A DNA stretch of 64,000 bases. It comes from Paraburkholderia oxyphila NBRC 105797. Its GTDB lineage: Bacteria; Pseudomonadota; Gammaproteobacteria; Burkholderiales; Burkholderiaceae. The stretch lies in NCBI RefSeq assembly GCF_000685075.1, contig NZ_BAYD01000013.1, positions 1 through 64,000 on the forward strand, given 5' to 3'. Each line of letters opens with the position of its first letter. Position 1 is the stretch's first letter. Under the pieces are notes generated by a model that did no database searches, was not told the origin of the DNA, and saw only the letters and a program-made list of their open reading frames with translations. A program made the translations under genes and the position numbers. This document shows positions 55,551 to 64,000 of the stretch, one piece after another.

Positions 55551-57374
55551 ATGAGCGCGTGGCTCGACTACACCATCAACGGACTGATCGTCGGCAACAT
55601 CTATATGCTGCTCGCGGTCGGGCTCGCCCTGATCTTCGGGGTGTCGCATCTGATCAACTTCGCGCACGGTTCCGTGTACATGATCGGCGCATTCATCGGC
55701 TGGCTCTGCCTCGCGCGGCTCGGCCTGCCGCTGCCGGTTGCGGTCGCCGCGACGATTGCGGGCTGCGCGCTGCTCGGCATCGTGATCGAGCGCATCGGTC
55801 TGCGGCCGTTGCAGGGCGCCGCGCGCATCGCCCCGCTGCTCGCGACCATCGGCATCAGCTTCGTGCTCGATCAACTGGCGCAGTTGATTTTTGGGCCGGA
55901 CCCGCGGCCGGTGCCGGCGTCGCTCCCCTACTGGACGTTCACCATCGGTGGCGCGACGATCGGCTCGCTCGACGTGCTGATCGCCGCCATCGGCATCGGT
56001 GCGGCAGCCGTGCTCTATGCGTTCCTGCGCTATACGCGGCTCGGCTGGGCGGTGCGCGCGACCGCGCAGGATCGCGACGCGGCGAAGCAGATGGGCGTTG
56101 ACGTGGACGCCGTGAACCGCGCCGTCTTCGCGATCGCGTGCGGGCTCGGCGGCCTGAGCGGTCTGCTCGTCGGCATGTACTACAACAGCATCGATCCGGC
56201 GATGGGTTTCCAGGCCACGCTCAAGGGCGTCGTGGCCCTGCTGATCGGCGGCCTCGGCAACGTGCCGGGCGCGATTGCGGGGAGCCTGCTGCTCGGGCTC
56301 GTTGAGAGCTATGGCGTGGCGTGGTTCGGCACGAGCTATCGTGACCTGTTCGCGTTCGTGCTGCTACTCGCATTCCTCGTGTGGCGCCCCAACGGCCTCT
56401 TCAGCGCGAACCGCCGTCTGCCGCCTGAACCGTTGACGGGCACGTTTCTCCCGAACCGGCGCGCGTTGAACGTGCCGCCGTGGGCCGCGGCCGCCATATT
56501 CGCGGTCGCGTTTGCACTGCCGCTCGTCGCGCCTTCGCCGTATCTGTTGCAAACACTCACGAACGGCTGGATCTTCGCGCTCCTCGCGCTGAGCCTCACG
56601 CTTGTTGCGGGCACCGTGGGGCAGATCTCGTTGGGGCACGCTGCATTGCTGCTGATCGGTGCTTACGCATCGGCGTTGCTCTCGGTCGATTTCGGCTGGT
56701 CGCCGGCTGTGACGATTCCGCTCGCCGGCGTGCTGACCGCCGCCATCGGCACGCTGCTCGTGTATCCGTCGTTCCGGCTGCGTGGCCATTACGTTTCGAT
56801 CGCGACGCTCGGCATCGGTGAAATCGTGGGGCTCGTGATACTCAACTGGGACAGTCTCACACGCGGACCGATCGGCGTCACCGGCATTCCTCCGCTCGCG
56901 CTATTTGGCTGGACGCTTACCGATGCACGCGTGGTCTACTGGTTCACGCTGGCCGTAGTGGCCGTGCTTGCGCTGCTGCAGGTGCGCCTGCTGCGCTCGC
57001 ATCTGGGACGCACGTGGCGTGCGATCCGCGAGGACGACGTGGCCGCGCGCGCCTATGGTGTGCGGCCCAACCGCTACAAGGCCATGGCCTTCGCGTGCGG
57101 CGGCTTCGCGGCCGGCATCGGCGGGGCGATCGCGGCACACCTGTATAGCTACGTGAATTATCAGACGTTCGACTCGCAGGTGTCGATCCTCGCGCTGACC
57201 ATGGTGATCCTCGGCGGGCTCGGCAATGTGGTGGGCGCGATCGTGGGCGCGACAGCGCTCATCAGCCTGCCCGAGCTGTTCCGCTTCGCGGCTGAGTACC
57301 GGATGCTCATCTACGGCGTCGTCTTGCTGCTGCTCGTGCGGTTCCGGCCTCAGGGCCTGTTCGGGTCGGTCTGA
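55551..57374 (+). CDS. Fused LivH-LivM ABC transporter permease
   Basis: This 607-residue protein joins both branched-chain permeases in one chain. The LivH half (residues 1-290) has [40 protein letters not shown] and [20 protein letters not shown]. The LivM half (about 310-607) has [40 protein letters not shown] and [20 protein letters not shown]. Both have the EAA-like loops for ATPase docking. In most operons these are separate genes. The start follows GGAG at five bases. livG and livF-type genes follow. Confidence 0.92.
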   Translation: MSAWLDYTINGLIVGNIYMLLAVGLALIFGVSHLINFAHGSVYMIGAFIGWLCLARLGLPLPVAVAATIAGCALLGIVIERIGLRPLQGAARIAPLLATIGISFVLDQLAQLIFGPDPRPVPASLPYWTFTIGGATIGSLDVLIAAIGIGAAAVLYAFLRYTRLGWAVRATAQDRDAAKQMGVDVDAVNRAVFAIACGLGGLSGLLVGMYYNSIDPAMGFQATLKGVVALLIGGLGNVPGAIAGSLLLGLVESYGVAWFGTSYRDLFAFVLLLAFLVWRPNGLFSANRRLPPEPLTGTFLPNRRALNVPPWAAAAIFAVAFALPLVAPSPYLLQTLTNGWIFALLALSLTLVAGTVGQISLGHAALLLIGAYASALLSVDFGWSPAVTIPLAGVLTAAIGTLLVYPSFRLRGHYVSIATLGIGEIVGLVILNWDSLTRGPIGVTGIPPLALFGWTLTDARVVYWFTLAVVAVLALLQVRLLRSHLGRTWRAIREDDVAARAYGVRPNRYKAMAFACGGFAAGIGGAIAAHLYSYVNYQTFDSQVSILALTMVILGGLGNVVGAIVGATALISLPELFRFAAEYRMLIYGVVLLLLVRFRPQGLFGSV

Positions 57375-57385
57375 GGGAAGTGACG

Positions 57386-58282
57386 ATGAGTGAAGCGAAC
57401 AACATCAACGCTGCACCGCGCGACGTCCTGTTCGACGTGCGCGGCGTGACGCGCCGCTTCGACGGGCTGACGGCCGTCGGCGGCGTCAGCTTCTCGATTA
57501 CGCGCGGCGAATGCGTGAGCGTGATCGGGCCGAACGGCGCGGGCAAGTCCACGCTGTTCAACCTGCTGGCGGGCGCCGACATGCCCGATGAGGGGGTGGT
57601 CCGTTTCGACGGCGAGGACGTCACCGGCTACGCACCGGAGCAACTGGCCGCGCGCGGCGTCGCCCGCACGTTCCAGCATGGCCGCGTATTCGGCAATCTG
57701 AGCGTGCTCGAGAACGTGCTGATCGGCGCGCATTCGCGACTCGCGCTGGCGCGGCCAGGCTGGCCAGTGGTGGGTGCGTGCGCCGAGGTGCTGCGCGCAC
57801 TGTTCGCGCCGCGCAATGTGCGCCGCGAGGACGAAGCGTTGCGAGCCGAGGCGAAGACGCTCGTGGCCCGCTTCGGCACACGCCTCTTGCCGCGGCTGGA
57901 CGCGCCGGCGCATAGCCTCTCCTACGCGAACCGGCGGCGCGTGGAGATTGCCCGCGCGCTGATGCTGCGTCCGCGCATCCTGCTGCTCGACGAACCCACC
58001 GCGGGCATGAACGAGTCGGAGACCGCGGAAATGCTCGAACTGCTGCGCGAATTGAAGGCCGAAGGTCTGACCATTCTGCTGATCGAGCACAAGCTCGAAC
58101 TCGTGATGACGCTGTCCGACCGCGTGATCGTGCTCGACGACGGGCGCGTGATCGCCGAGGGCCTGCCGGCTGCGGTGCGCGACGATCCAGCGGTGATCGA
58201 GGCGTATCTCGGGCATCGCCATGTCGGCAGCGACACGGACCACACGGGCCACAGAGGCCACAACGAAGCGGCGGCCGCATGA
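57386..58282 (+). CDS. LivG-type ABC ATPase
   Basis: The 298-residue ATPase has Walker A (GPNGAGKSTLFNLL), a LivG-type signature (LSYANRRRVEIARAL), Walker B (ILLLDEPTAGM) and the C-terminal YLG. The ATG at 57386 has AGGGA seven bases upstream; a GTG two codons earlier is less well placed. The last 20 residues (His/Gly-rich) are an unusual tail. The stop overlaps the livF start (ATGA). Confidence 0.9.
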   Translation: MSEANNINAAPRDVLFDVRGVTRRFDGLTAVGGVSFSITRGECVSVIGPNGAGKSTLFNLLAGADMPDEGVVRFDGEDVTGYAPEQLAARGVARTFQHGRVFGNLSVLENVLIGAHSRLALARPGWPVVGACAEVLRALFAPRNVRREDEALRAEAKTLVARFGTRLLPRLDAPAHSLSYANRRRVEIARALMLRPRILLLDEPTAGMNESETAEMLELLRELKAEGLTILLIEHKLELVMTLSDRVIVLDDGRVIAEGLPAAVRDDPAVIEAYLGHRHVGSDTDHTGHRGHNEAAAA

Positions 58283-59067
58283 GTGTCACCCTGTTTTCCG
58301 ATTCCTCGCCCCGAACGGGTCGCGCCATGACCGAACTCTTGCTGAAGCTGGAACAGATCGACACGTTTTATGGCCAGAGCCAGGTGCATTTCGGTGTGAG
58401 CGTCGAGGTGCCGCGCGGCGAGATCGTCTGTCTGCTGGGCGGCAACGCGAGCGGCAAGTCGACGGCGATGAAGGTGATCCTTGGCTTGCACAAGCCGCGC
58501 GCGGGCACGGTGAGCTTCGACGGCAAGCCGTTGAACGGGCTGTCGACCGCGCAGATCGTGCGGCTCGGGATCGCGTCGGTGCCGGAGGCGCGGCGCCTCT
58601 TCGGCGACATGAAGGTGCGTGAAAATCTGCTGATGGGTGCCTTCACGCGCAAGGACCGCGACGGCGTTGCCGCCGACTACGAACGCATGCTCGAAATGTT
58701 CCCGCGCGTGAAGGAGCGGCTCAATCAACGGGCAGGGACGCTTTCAGGCGGCGAGCAGCAGATGCTTGCAATGGCGCGTGCGCTGATGAGCCGGCCCGCG
58801 CTCGTCTGCATGGACGAGCCGACGATGGGCCTCTCGCCGCTCTATGTCGACAAGGTGCTGGAGATGATTCGCGCCATCAACGCGCAAGGCGTGACGTTCT
58901 TCATGGTCGAACAGAACGCAAGCCTCGCGTTGCAGATTGCGCACCGCGGCTACGTCTTGCAGACGGGACGCGTGGTGCTCGAGGGCACGTCGGCGGAGTT
59001 GCTGGGCAACCAGCGGATTCGCGATGCGTATCTCGGCGGCGCGCTCGCCGCGCAAACTGCATCGTGA
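58279..59067 (+). CDS. LivF-type ABC ATPase
   Basis: The 262-residue ATPase has LEQIDTFYGQSQVHFGVSVE, Walker A GGNASGKST, signature LSGGEQQMLAMARAL, Walker B LVCMDEPTMGL and the end DAYLGG. A second ATG 16 codons in (58327) may be the real start, but the ATGA overlap with livG supports the first. With LivG it drives the fused permease. Confidence 0.9.
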   Translation: MSVTLFSDSSPRTGRAMTELLLKLEQIDTFYGQSQVHFGVSVEVPRGEIVCLLGGNASGKSTAMKVILGLHKPRAGTVSFDGKPLNGLSTAQIVRLGIASVPEARRLFGDMKVRENLLMGAFTRKDRDGVAADYERMLEMFPRVKERLNQRAGTLSGGEQQMLAMARALMSRPALVCMDEPTMGLSPLYVDKVLEMIRAINAQGVTFFMVEQNASLALQIAHRGYVLQTGRVVLEGTSAELLGNQRIRDAYLGGALAAQTAS

Positions 59068-59112
59068 AGCTCACACGCAGACTGCCCGGCGCGACGTCAG
59101 GAGGGTGCCGCC

Positions 59113-59450
59113 TCAGACAAACACCTCGGGATAGACGAAACGAGCCACATCGACGCGTTCCTTGACGAGCCCGAGTCCATGGAAGGTGTCGACGATGTCT
59201 TGCTACTCCTTCACGATGTCCGGTGTGACGGCGACGGTCGTGTAGTTGCGGCGCCCGGTCGAGAGCTTGAGCACGGCGGGACGCACGCCAAGCTGCGGAG
59301 CGAGCAGGTCGGCTGTTTCCTGTGGATGATCTTGCGTCCACGTATTCGTCTTCTTGAGTTCGCCAAACAGCGCGCGGATGACTTCCGGGTTGGCCTTGAC
59401 GAACTCCGGCCGCGCCAGGTGGAACGTGCCACGTTGGGCCGCTTCGCGAG
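59113..59450 (-). pseudogene. SsuA-like sulfonate binding protein, C-terminal relic
   Basis: The minus strand reads FHLARPEFVKANPEVIRALF, then GELKKTNTWTQDHPQETADL. A TAG at about residue 80 of the fragment follows (after TPDIVKE), and then DTFHGLGLVKERVDVARFVY to a TGA at 59113. This is the C-terminal half of an aliphatic-sulfonate/taurine binding protein (NrtA/SsuA family) with an amber codon. The N-terminal half is missing. Confidence 0.7.
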
Positions 59451-59517
59451 CGAATCTTTCACGCTAACGTTGTTCCCGTGGCTCCCAAGGGAACGCTAAG
59501 GCAGGCCAGTTTGCCGC

Positions 59518-60354
59518 TCACGACCGCACGAGTTCGAGGGTCGCCTGATGCGTAAGCGCGTCGGGCAGCGCGCGGGCGTTGGCGGCGTGAGCGGTGCGGA
59601 TCGTGACGCCGAATACGCCTTCGCCGCGACGCGCGAGCTGCGTGCGTAGCCGTGCTTCCAGCAACGCGCTATCGCCTTGTTCGTTCGCCGTGGTAGCGGC
59701 GTTCGTGCCCGCGCGCGGCGCGAAAAGCGCGAACGTGGTCGATCCGACCGGGAGCGTGGCGAGGCGCACGCCTTCGCCCGGCACCGTTGCGACGTGCGGA
59801 TCGAACGAGTCGCCGAGGAGCGAGCGATAGCGGCGCAGGCTAGCGTCGATATCGTTCACGGCGACGGCGATGCTCGCGACACCTTGCGCGCCGTTCGCAT
59901 GTTTTCGCACGTTACCTTCGGCGACGCGGAGGAATCGCGGCGTGAGGTCGCCACACAGGAAAGGAAGATCTTTCGATGCAGGACGGCCGAGCTGCCATTC
60001 GATGCGGGTGCCGTCCGGCCGCGTGCGGCCGCCCGGAATCGGGCCTTCGTAGTGCAGGCCGCGAGAGGCCGCCGTTTCGATGACCTTGCCGACCGAACCG
60101 GGCAGCAAGGCGAAATCGACATAGCCGTCGCCGACGCGGTGCCCCGCGTCCCACCACTTGTGCTCGCGCGCGTCGCGCAGGAAAGCAATCAGCTCGAGGT
60201 AACTGCCGTCTTCGAAACCGATGAGCGCGTTATGCGTCGCGCCATCGGCATGCGTGCCGCCGCGCTGGACCGTGAAGCCAAGCTCGCTGAAATCGGCAAT
60301 GGCCGGTTCGAGATGCTGGACGCGAATGACGATGTGATCGAGCGACAGGGACAT
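59518..60354 (-). CDS. VOC-superfamily glyoxalase-like protein
   Basis: The 278-residue protein (ATG at 60354 after AAGGAGGA) has two halves. MSLSLDHIVIRVQHLEPAIA and FSELGFTVQRGGTHADGATH with FEDGSYLELIAF fit the first beta-alpha-beta metal module of the glyoxalase-like 3 type. VASIAVAVNDIDASLRRYRS, then GEGVRLATLPVGSTTFALFA forms the second. VOC proteins use a divalent metal in isomerase, lyase or dioxygenase reactions. No pathway gene beside it points to the substrate. The spacer 60355-60743 has no gene. Confidence 0.85.
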   Translation of the reverse strand: MSLSLDHIVIRVQHLEPAIADFSELGFTVQRGGTHADGATHNALIGFEDGSYLELIAFLRDAREHKWWDAGHRVGDGYVDFALLPGSVGKVIETAASRGLHYEGPIPGGRTRPDGTRIEWQLGRPASKDLPFLCGDLTPRFLRVAEGNVRKHANGAQGVASIAVAVNDIDASLRRYRSLLGDSFDPHVATVPGEGVRLATLPVGSTTFALFAPRAGTNAATTANEQGDSALLEARLRTQLARRGEGVFGVTIRTAHAANARALPDALTHQATLELVRS

Positions 60355-60743
60355 CGGGCAGTTCCTCCTTGGGACGCAGCGCGGGACCGGAGTCCGGCAC
60401 ACGGTGTGCGATGGGATCGGCGAACTTCATTCTATTGACCACCCTCACCACGGCGAACCAAAGGTTTCGCATAAGGTTATCGGGGAAAGGGGGGGGGCGG
60501 CATGGTCAATGGGAACGGCGATGGCCGCACGCAGGCGTCGCCGTGGCAAAGGCGCCCGGGGATGCCTGGTGTTGCCCTGCGCGTTAGCCATTTGCATATG
60601 AGAACAAATTGGTTTTCAGCCCCTCGTGCACGGCACGACAATGCGCCAGAACGGAGTCGGGCTAACGGGGGTTTGTCGTTCGAGCTGTTGACGGGCCCTC
60701 CCGGCGAGCCTTCCGGTAACAGGTCGCGATTGAGGGAGAACCC

Positions 60744-61796
60744 GTGAAGAGGCCGCCGTTACTCAATCTAGCCGCGATTGCGGGTGTGATCCTGGCGGTT
60801 GCGCTGATCGGTATCCGGAACGTTCAGGGCAATTCGTCATACCAGATCCTGAACGTTTCCTATGATCCCACCCGCGAGCTGTACAGCAGCCTGAATACCC
60901 GCTTCATCAGCCTCTACCAGCAGCAAACCGGCATCCGGCTGGCGATCGAACAGTCGCACGGCGGGTCGTCACGGCAGGCGCGCTCTGTCGTCTCGGGCGA
61001 GCAGCAGGCCGATGTCGTCACGCTCGGCCTCTACCCCGATGTCGACGCATTGCGGCGCAACGGACTCGTCGCCGACGGCTGGGCCGCCCGGCTGCCCAAT
61101 CATTCGCAACCTTATTACTCGACTATCGTGTTCGTCGTGCGCAAGGGCAATCCGAAGCACATCCACGACTGGCCGGACCTCGTGGCTTCCGGTGTCGAGG
61201 TCGTCACGCCCGATCCGCGCACTTCGGGTAACGGCAGGCTGAGCGTGCTTGCGGCGTGGGGCGCCGTCACCACGCGCGGCGGGACCGAAGCGTCGGCGCG
61301 CGACTATCTGCGCTCGCTGTACGCCCATGTGACGAGGCTCGATGCCGGCGCCCGCGGGGCGGCCAATACGTTCACGGTCGAGAAAGTCGGCGACGTCCAG
61401 CTCGCGTGGGAAAACGAGGCGTTGCGCGAGGTGGCCGACGCGCCGGGCGACCTGGAGCTCGTCTACCCGCCCGTCAGCATTCTGGCCGAGCCCGTTGTGG
61501 CGTGGGTCGATGCGAACGTTGCCCGCCACCACACCGAACGTTATGCGCGCGCCTACCTGACGTTCCTTTTCAGCGACGCGGCCCAGCGCATCATCGCCGA
61601 GGCGGGGTACCGGCCCTTCAACGCGGCCATCGCGCGCGAATTCGCCGGGCGTCTGCCGCCCCTGAACCTTTTCCCCGTGACGGCGATTGCCCGCGACTGG
61701 GACGATGCGGATCACCGGTTCTTCGACGAAAACGGCATCCTGGCCACGCTGCCCGGACGCTCCGTCGCGTCGGGACCGGACTCGGGCAGGGGCTGA
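60744..61796 (+). CDS. Sulfate-binding protein (Sbp/CysP family)
   Basis: The 350-residue protein (GTG after GAGGGAG) has an N-terminal hydrophobic segment (LLNLAAIAGVILAVALIGIR) that could be a signal peptide or an anchor. The Sbp core follows: ILNVSYDPTRELYSSLNTRF, QSHGGSSRQARSVVSGEQQA, DVVTLGLYPDVDAL and TPDPRTSGNGRLSVLAAWG. It ends with FRPFNAAI-type sequence. Such proteins bind sulfate for CysTWA ABC transporters. Here no ABC permease follows; the next gene, two bases on, encodes a SulP permease, so it may feed that carrier. Confidence 0.88.
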   Translation: MKRPPLLNLAAIAGVILAVALIGIRNVQGNSSYQILNVSYDPTRELYSSLNTRFISLYQQQTGIRLAIEQSHGGSSRQARSVVSGEQQADVVTLGLYPDVDALRRNGLVADGWAARLPNHSQPYYSTIVFVVRKGNPKHIHDWPDLVASGVEVVTPDPRTSGNGRLSVLAAWGAVTTRGGTEASARDYLRSLYAHVTRLDAGARGAANTFTVEKVGDVQLAWENEALREVADAPGDLELVYPPVSILAEPVVAWVDANVARHHTERYARAYLTFLFSDAAQRIIAEAGYRPFNAAIAREFAGRLPPLNLFPVTAIARDWDDADHRFFDENGILATLPGRSVASGPDSGRG

Positions 61797-61798
61797 CG

Positions 61799-63586
61799 AT
61801 GACGACGACGCGCGCCTCAACCCTGCGCTACGACTGGAACTCGGGCCGGCGAGACTTGCTGGCGGGACTGACGGTGGCCGCCATTTCCCTGCCGCAGGGG
61901 ATGGCCTATGCGCTGATCGCCGGTGTCGATCCGCGCTTTGGCCTGTATTCGGCAATCGTGGTGACGCTGGTCGCGTCGCTGCTGGGTTCGTCTTCGCATC
62001 TCGTCAACGGGCCGACTAGTGCCATCTCTCTCGTCGTGTTCAGCGCGTTGGCGTTTCTCGATCCGAACGACACAACCAGTCTCTATGAAGCGATGTTCCT
62101 GCTGGGCGTGATGGTCGGCATCGTTCAGATCGGCATTGCGGTTTTCAGGCTGGGCGATCTCACGCGCTACATCTCCGAGTCGGTCATCATCGGGTTCATG
62201 GCCGGCGCGGCCGTGTTGCTGGCGATCGGCCAGATCGGCAACGCGCTCGGCGTGAGGGAGAAAGGCGACGGCCACCAGCACGTGCTCTACCGATTGTGGC
62301 TGACGCTCTTCCACGGCGATCACGTCAACCTCAAGGCACTTGCCGTCAGCGCGAGTGCGATCGTGCTCGCGCTGCTGCTGCGTCGCGCCGTGCGACGCTA
62401 CCGCTTGCCGCAGATCGACATGTTCGTGACGCTGCTCGTGGTCTCGGCGGCGGCGTGGGCGTTGGGATGGTCGGAGCGGGGCGAGGGCGGCCATACGGCG
62501 ATCGCGGTAATCGGGACGCTTCGCGCGGGTCTGCCCACGCCGCACATCCCGGTGATCCGCTGGAGCTGGATCGGTCAGCTTTCGTCGAGCGCGGTGGCGA
62601 TCGCGTTTCTCGGCCTGCTCGAGGCGCTCTCCATTGCCAAGTCGATTGCGCACCACACGCATCAGTCGCTCGACTACAACCGCCAGTGTCTCGCCGAGGG
62701 GGCGGCGAATCTGGTTGGCGGATTCTTTCGCTGCCTGCCGGGCTCCGGTTCGCTGTCACGCTCCGCGATCAACTTTCAGGCAGGCGCGCAGACACGCGTG
62801 TCCGGTGTCGTCAGCGCGGTCGTCGTGGCGCTCGCCGTTCTGGTGCTGGCGCCGCTGACGCGCTACATCCCGAAGCCCGCGCTGGCGGGTCTGCTTCTCG
62901 TGACCGCGCTGCGCCTGATCGACGTCGAGCGGCTGCGTTATACGCTGCGGGCGTCGCGCTACGATGCGGGCCTCGTCGTCGCCACGACGGCCGCGGCATT
63001 GCTGGTGGGCGTCGAGTTCTCGATCCTGATTGGCGTGGCCCTGTCGATCCTGCTGTTCGTGCCGCGTGCCGCCCGACTGAAGGCGAGGGAACTGGTGGTC
63101 ACCGAGGAAGGCGTCGTGCGGGAGCGGTTACCCGAGGACCCGCCATGCAGTGCAGTCGCGCTGTGGGATTTCGAGGGCGAGTTCTTCTTTGGCGCGGCGC
63201 CCGAGCTGGACCGGTATCTCGACGCGCTCGAGGCGCACACGAGCGAGCGGGGCATCCGCTATCTCGTCCTGCGCTTCAAGCGCGTGAGGAACCCCGACGT
63301 CGTGTGCATTGAACGGCTCGAGCATTTCCTGCGCGACGCGCAACGCAAGGGTCTCGTGGTGCTGCTGGCCGGCGTACGCCCGGACTTCCAGGAGGTTTGC
63401 CAGCGACTGCGGTTCACCACCTGGTATCCCGCTGAGCGCTTTTTCCCCGAGGAGGACGAAAACTGGTCGGCGACCGTGCGGGCCGTGCGGTACGCCTATG
63501 CCCACCTCGGCGATCGCAACACCTGTACACACTGTTCGGACCGCGTGGATGCCGCCCGCAACAGTGCCCTCTACTACCTCGTATGA
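61799..63586 (+). CDS. SulP-family sulfate permease with STAS domain
   Basis: The 595-residue protein has the SulP motifs: RRDLLAGLTVAAISLPQGMA, YALIAGVDPRFGLYSAIVVT and LLGSSSHLVNGPTSAISLVV. Then come FLGLLEALSIAKSIAHHTHQ and FRCLPGSGSLSRSAINFQAG. About 10-12 helices are followed by a cytoplasmic STAS domain (about 450-560; RYLVLRFKRVRNPDVVCIER). The C-terminus carries a CxxC pair (NTCTHCSDRV). SulP carriers take up sulfate or other anions, including bicarbonate. Co-transcription with the sulfate-binding protein argues for sulfate. Confidence 0.9.
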   Translation: MTTTRASTLRYDWNSGRRDLLAGLTVAAISLPQGMAYALIAGVDPRFGLYSAIVVTLVASLLGSSSHLVNGPTSAISLVVFSALAFLDPNDTTSLYEAMFLLGVMVGIVQIGIAVFRLGDLTRYISESVIIGFMAGAAVLLAIGQIGNALGVREKGDGHQHVLYRLWLTLFHGDHVNLKALAVSASAIVLALLLRRAVRRYRLPQIDMFVTLLVVSAAAWALGWSERGEGGHTAIAVIGTLRAGLPTPHIPVIRWSWIGQLSSSAVAIAFLGLLEALSIAKSIAHHTHQSLDYNRQCLAEGAANLVGGFFRCLPGSGSLSRSAINFQAGAQTRVSGVVSAVVVALAVLVLAPLTRYIPKPALAGLLLVTALRLIDVERLRYTLRASRYDAGLVVATTAAALLVGVEFSILIGVALSILLFVPRAARLKARELVVTEEGVVRERLPEDPPCSAVALWDFEGEFFFGAAPELDRYLDALEAHTSERGIRYLVLRFKRVRNPDVVCIERLEHFLRDAQRKGLVVLLAGVRPDFQEVCQRLRFTTWYPAERFFPEEDENWSATVRAVRYAYAHLGDRNTCTHCSDRVDAARNSALYYLV

Positions 63587-63627
63587 CTGTTCGTGCCGTG
63601 TAGAAACATCGGCATTCGGGAGCATCC

Positions 63628-63852
63628 ATGAAAGTCCACTCATTGATTCGACGCAACCGCACGAGAGAGACACCGTGGGGCAGCGGCGACGGCGAAGGCA
63701 CGCCGCCCTCGCGCGGCACGATTGTCGCCGTGATCGTCATCGCCATCGTGCTGGCCTGTGCCGAAAGAGAAGTTTCAGGTGCGCGTGACGGATCATTCCG
63801 CTCGCAACTCGCGACCTTCCTCCACAGCATCGTGGGCGCGCGTCCGGGCTGA
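63628..63852 (+). CDS. Small membrane protein after sulP
   Basis: The 74-residue product (start after GGGAG) has one transmembrane helix (GTIVAVIVIAIVLACAERE), a basic N-terminus (HSLIRRNRTRE) and a short C-terminal part. It lies 41 bp after sulP in the same direction and may be part of its operon. Family unknown. The last 148 bases show no gene; a promoter for a gene outside the window is possible. Confidence 0.5.
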   Translation: MKVHSLIRRNRTRETPWGSGDGEGTPPSRGTIVAVIVIAIVLACAEREVSGARDGSFRSQLATFLHSIVGARPG

Positions 63853-64000
63853 CATGAACGGGACGCGTGAGTGCGTCCCAACAGCGCCGCCGCCATATTC
63901 ATAGCCGCGTTCCTGAGATATCCATCTGCCAATTCCTTATTGGAGTGCTCCGCGCGGGCTTTCTATACTGGGCTTTCCATCAGCACTCGCATGTGGCGAG

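Noticed and set aside
57350..58261. 303-codon minus-strand frame
   Set aside because: Antisense of the LivG-type ATPase.
61817..62662. 281-codon minus-strand frame, Arg/His/Asp-rich
   Set aside because: Antisense of SulP; composition typical of shadows.

Overview
The window looks like a piece of a large secondary replicon (megaplasmid or chromid) of a Burkholderiaceae bacterium (Burkholderia/Paraburkholderia/Caballeronia type). The grounds are high GC with strong GC3 codon use, a plasmid-type rep/parA/parB block with an iteron origin, two DUF4148 proteins, H-NS proteins with Ala/Lys tails, and many small Burkholderia-type hypothetical proteins. No tRNA, rRNA or CRISPR array was seen. I could not run searches, so all family names rest on motifs read by eye.

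Layout. 1-6.8 kb is a gene graveyard: fragments of aldehyde dehydrogenases, an SDR, EF-G, NarK and a HicB-like antitoxin surround an intact NarL-type response regulator and a few small genes. 6.8-7.5 kb holds a three-gene toxin-antitoxin-like operon (DUF4160, DUF2442, BrnA-like). 7.9-13.8 kb is a LysR regulator divergent from an intact six-gene operon (RraA-type aldolase, aminotransferase, polar amino-acid ABC transporter). 14-24 kb is sparse: small hypotheticals, a protein with a duplicated DNA-binding-like domain, a DUF4148 protein, and an HExxH membrane protein.

24.4-30.3 kb is the replication and partition core. A replication initiator points left. Two opposing arrays of an 18-bp iteron with a perfect DnaA box follow, then parA-parB with a terminator, then four copies of a palindrome that probably is the parS centromere. 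30-34.5 kb is decayed mobile DNA (IS481-like and Tn7-like tnsA/tnsC/tniQ relics).

34.9-46 kb is accessory: H-NS, an orphan CcdA, an avidin-fold protein convergent with a biotin-protein-ligase N-terminal-like protein (BPL_N), an FHA-linked nucleotide cyclase, a secreted repeat protein, and a double-glycine leader peptide. 46.5-53.6 kb has leucine-type dehydrogenase, a second primary sigma factor behind a 16-bp perfect inverted repeat, a cold-shock protein, a phasin-like protein, ParDE, a DksA/TraR-type protein and a SpoIIAA-like protein.

54-64 kb is transport: livK divergent from a fused livHM plus livG and livF, an ssuA relic, a VOC protein, and a sulfate-binding protein coupled to a SulP permease.

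Most notable: the avidin/BPL_N pair, the parS and iteron architecture, the predicted 4-substituted glutamate operon, the binding protein-SulP pair, and the double-glycine peptide.
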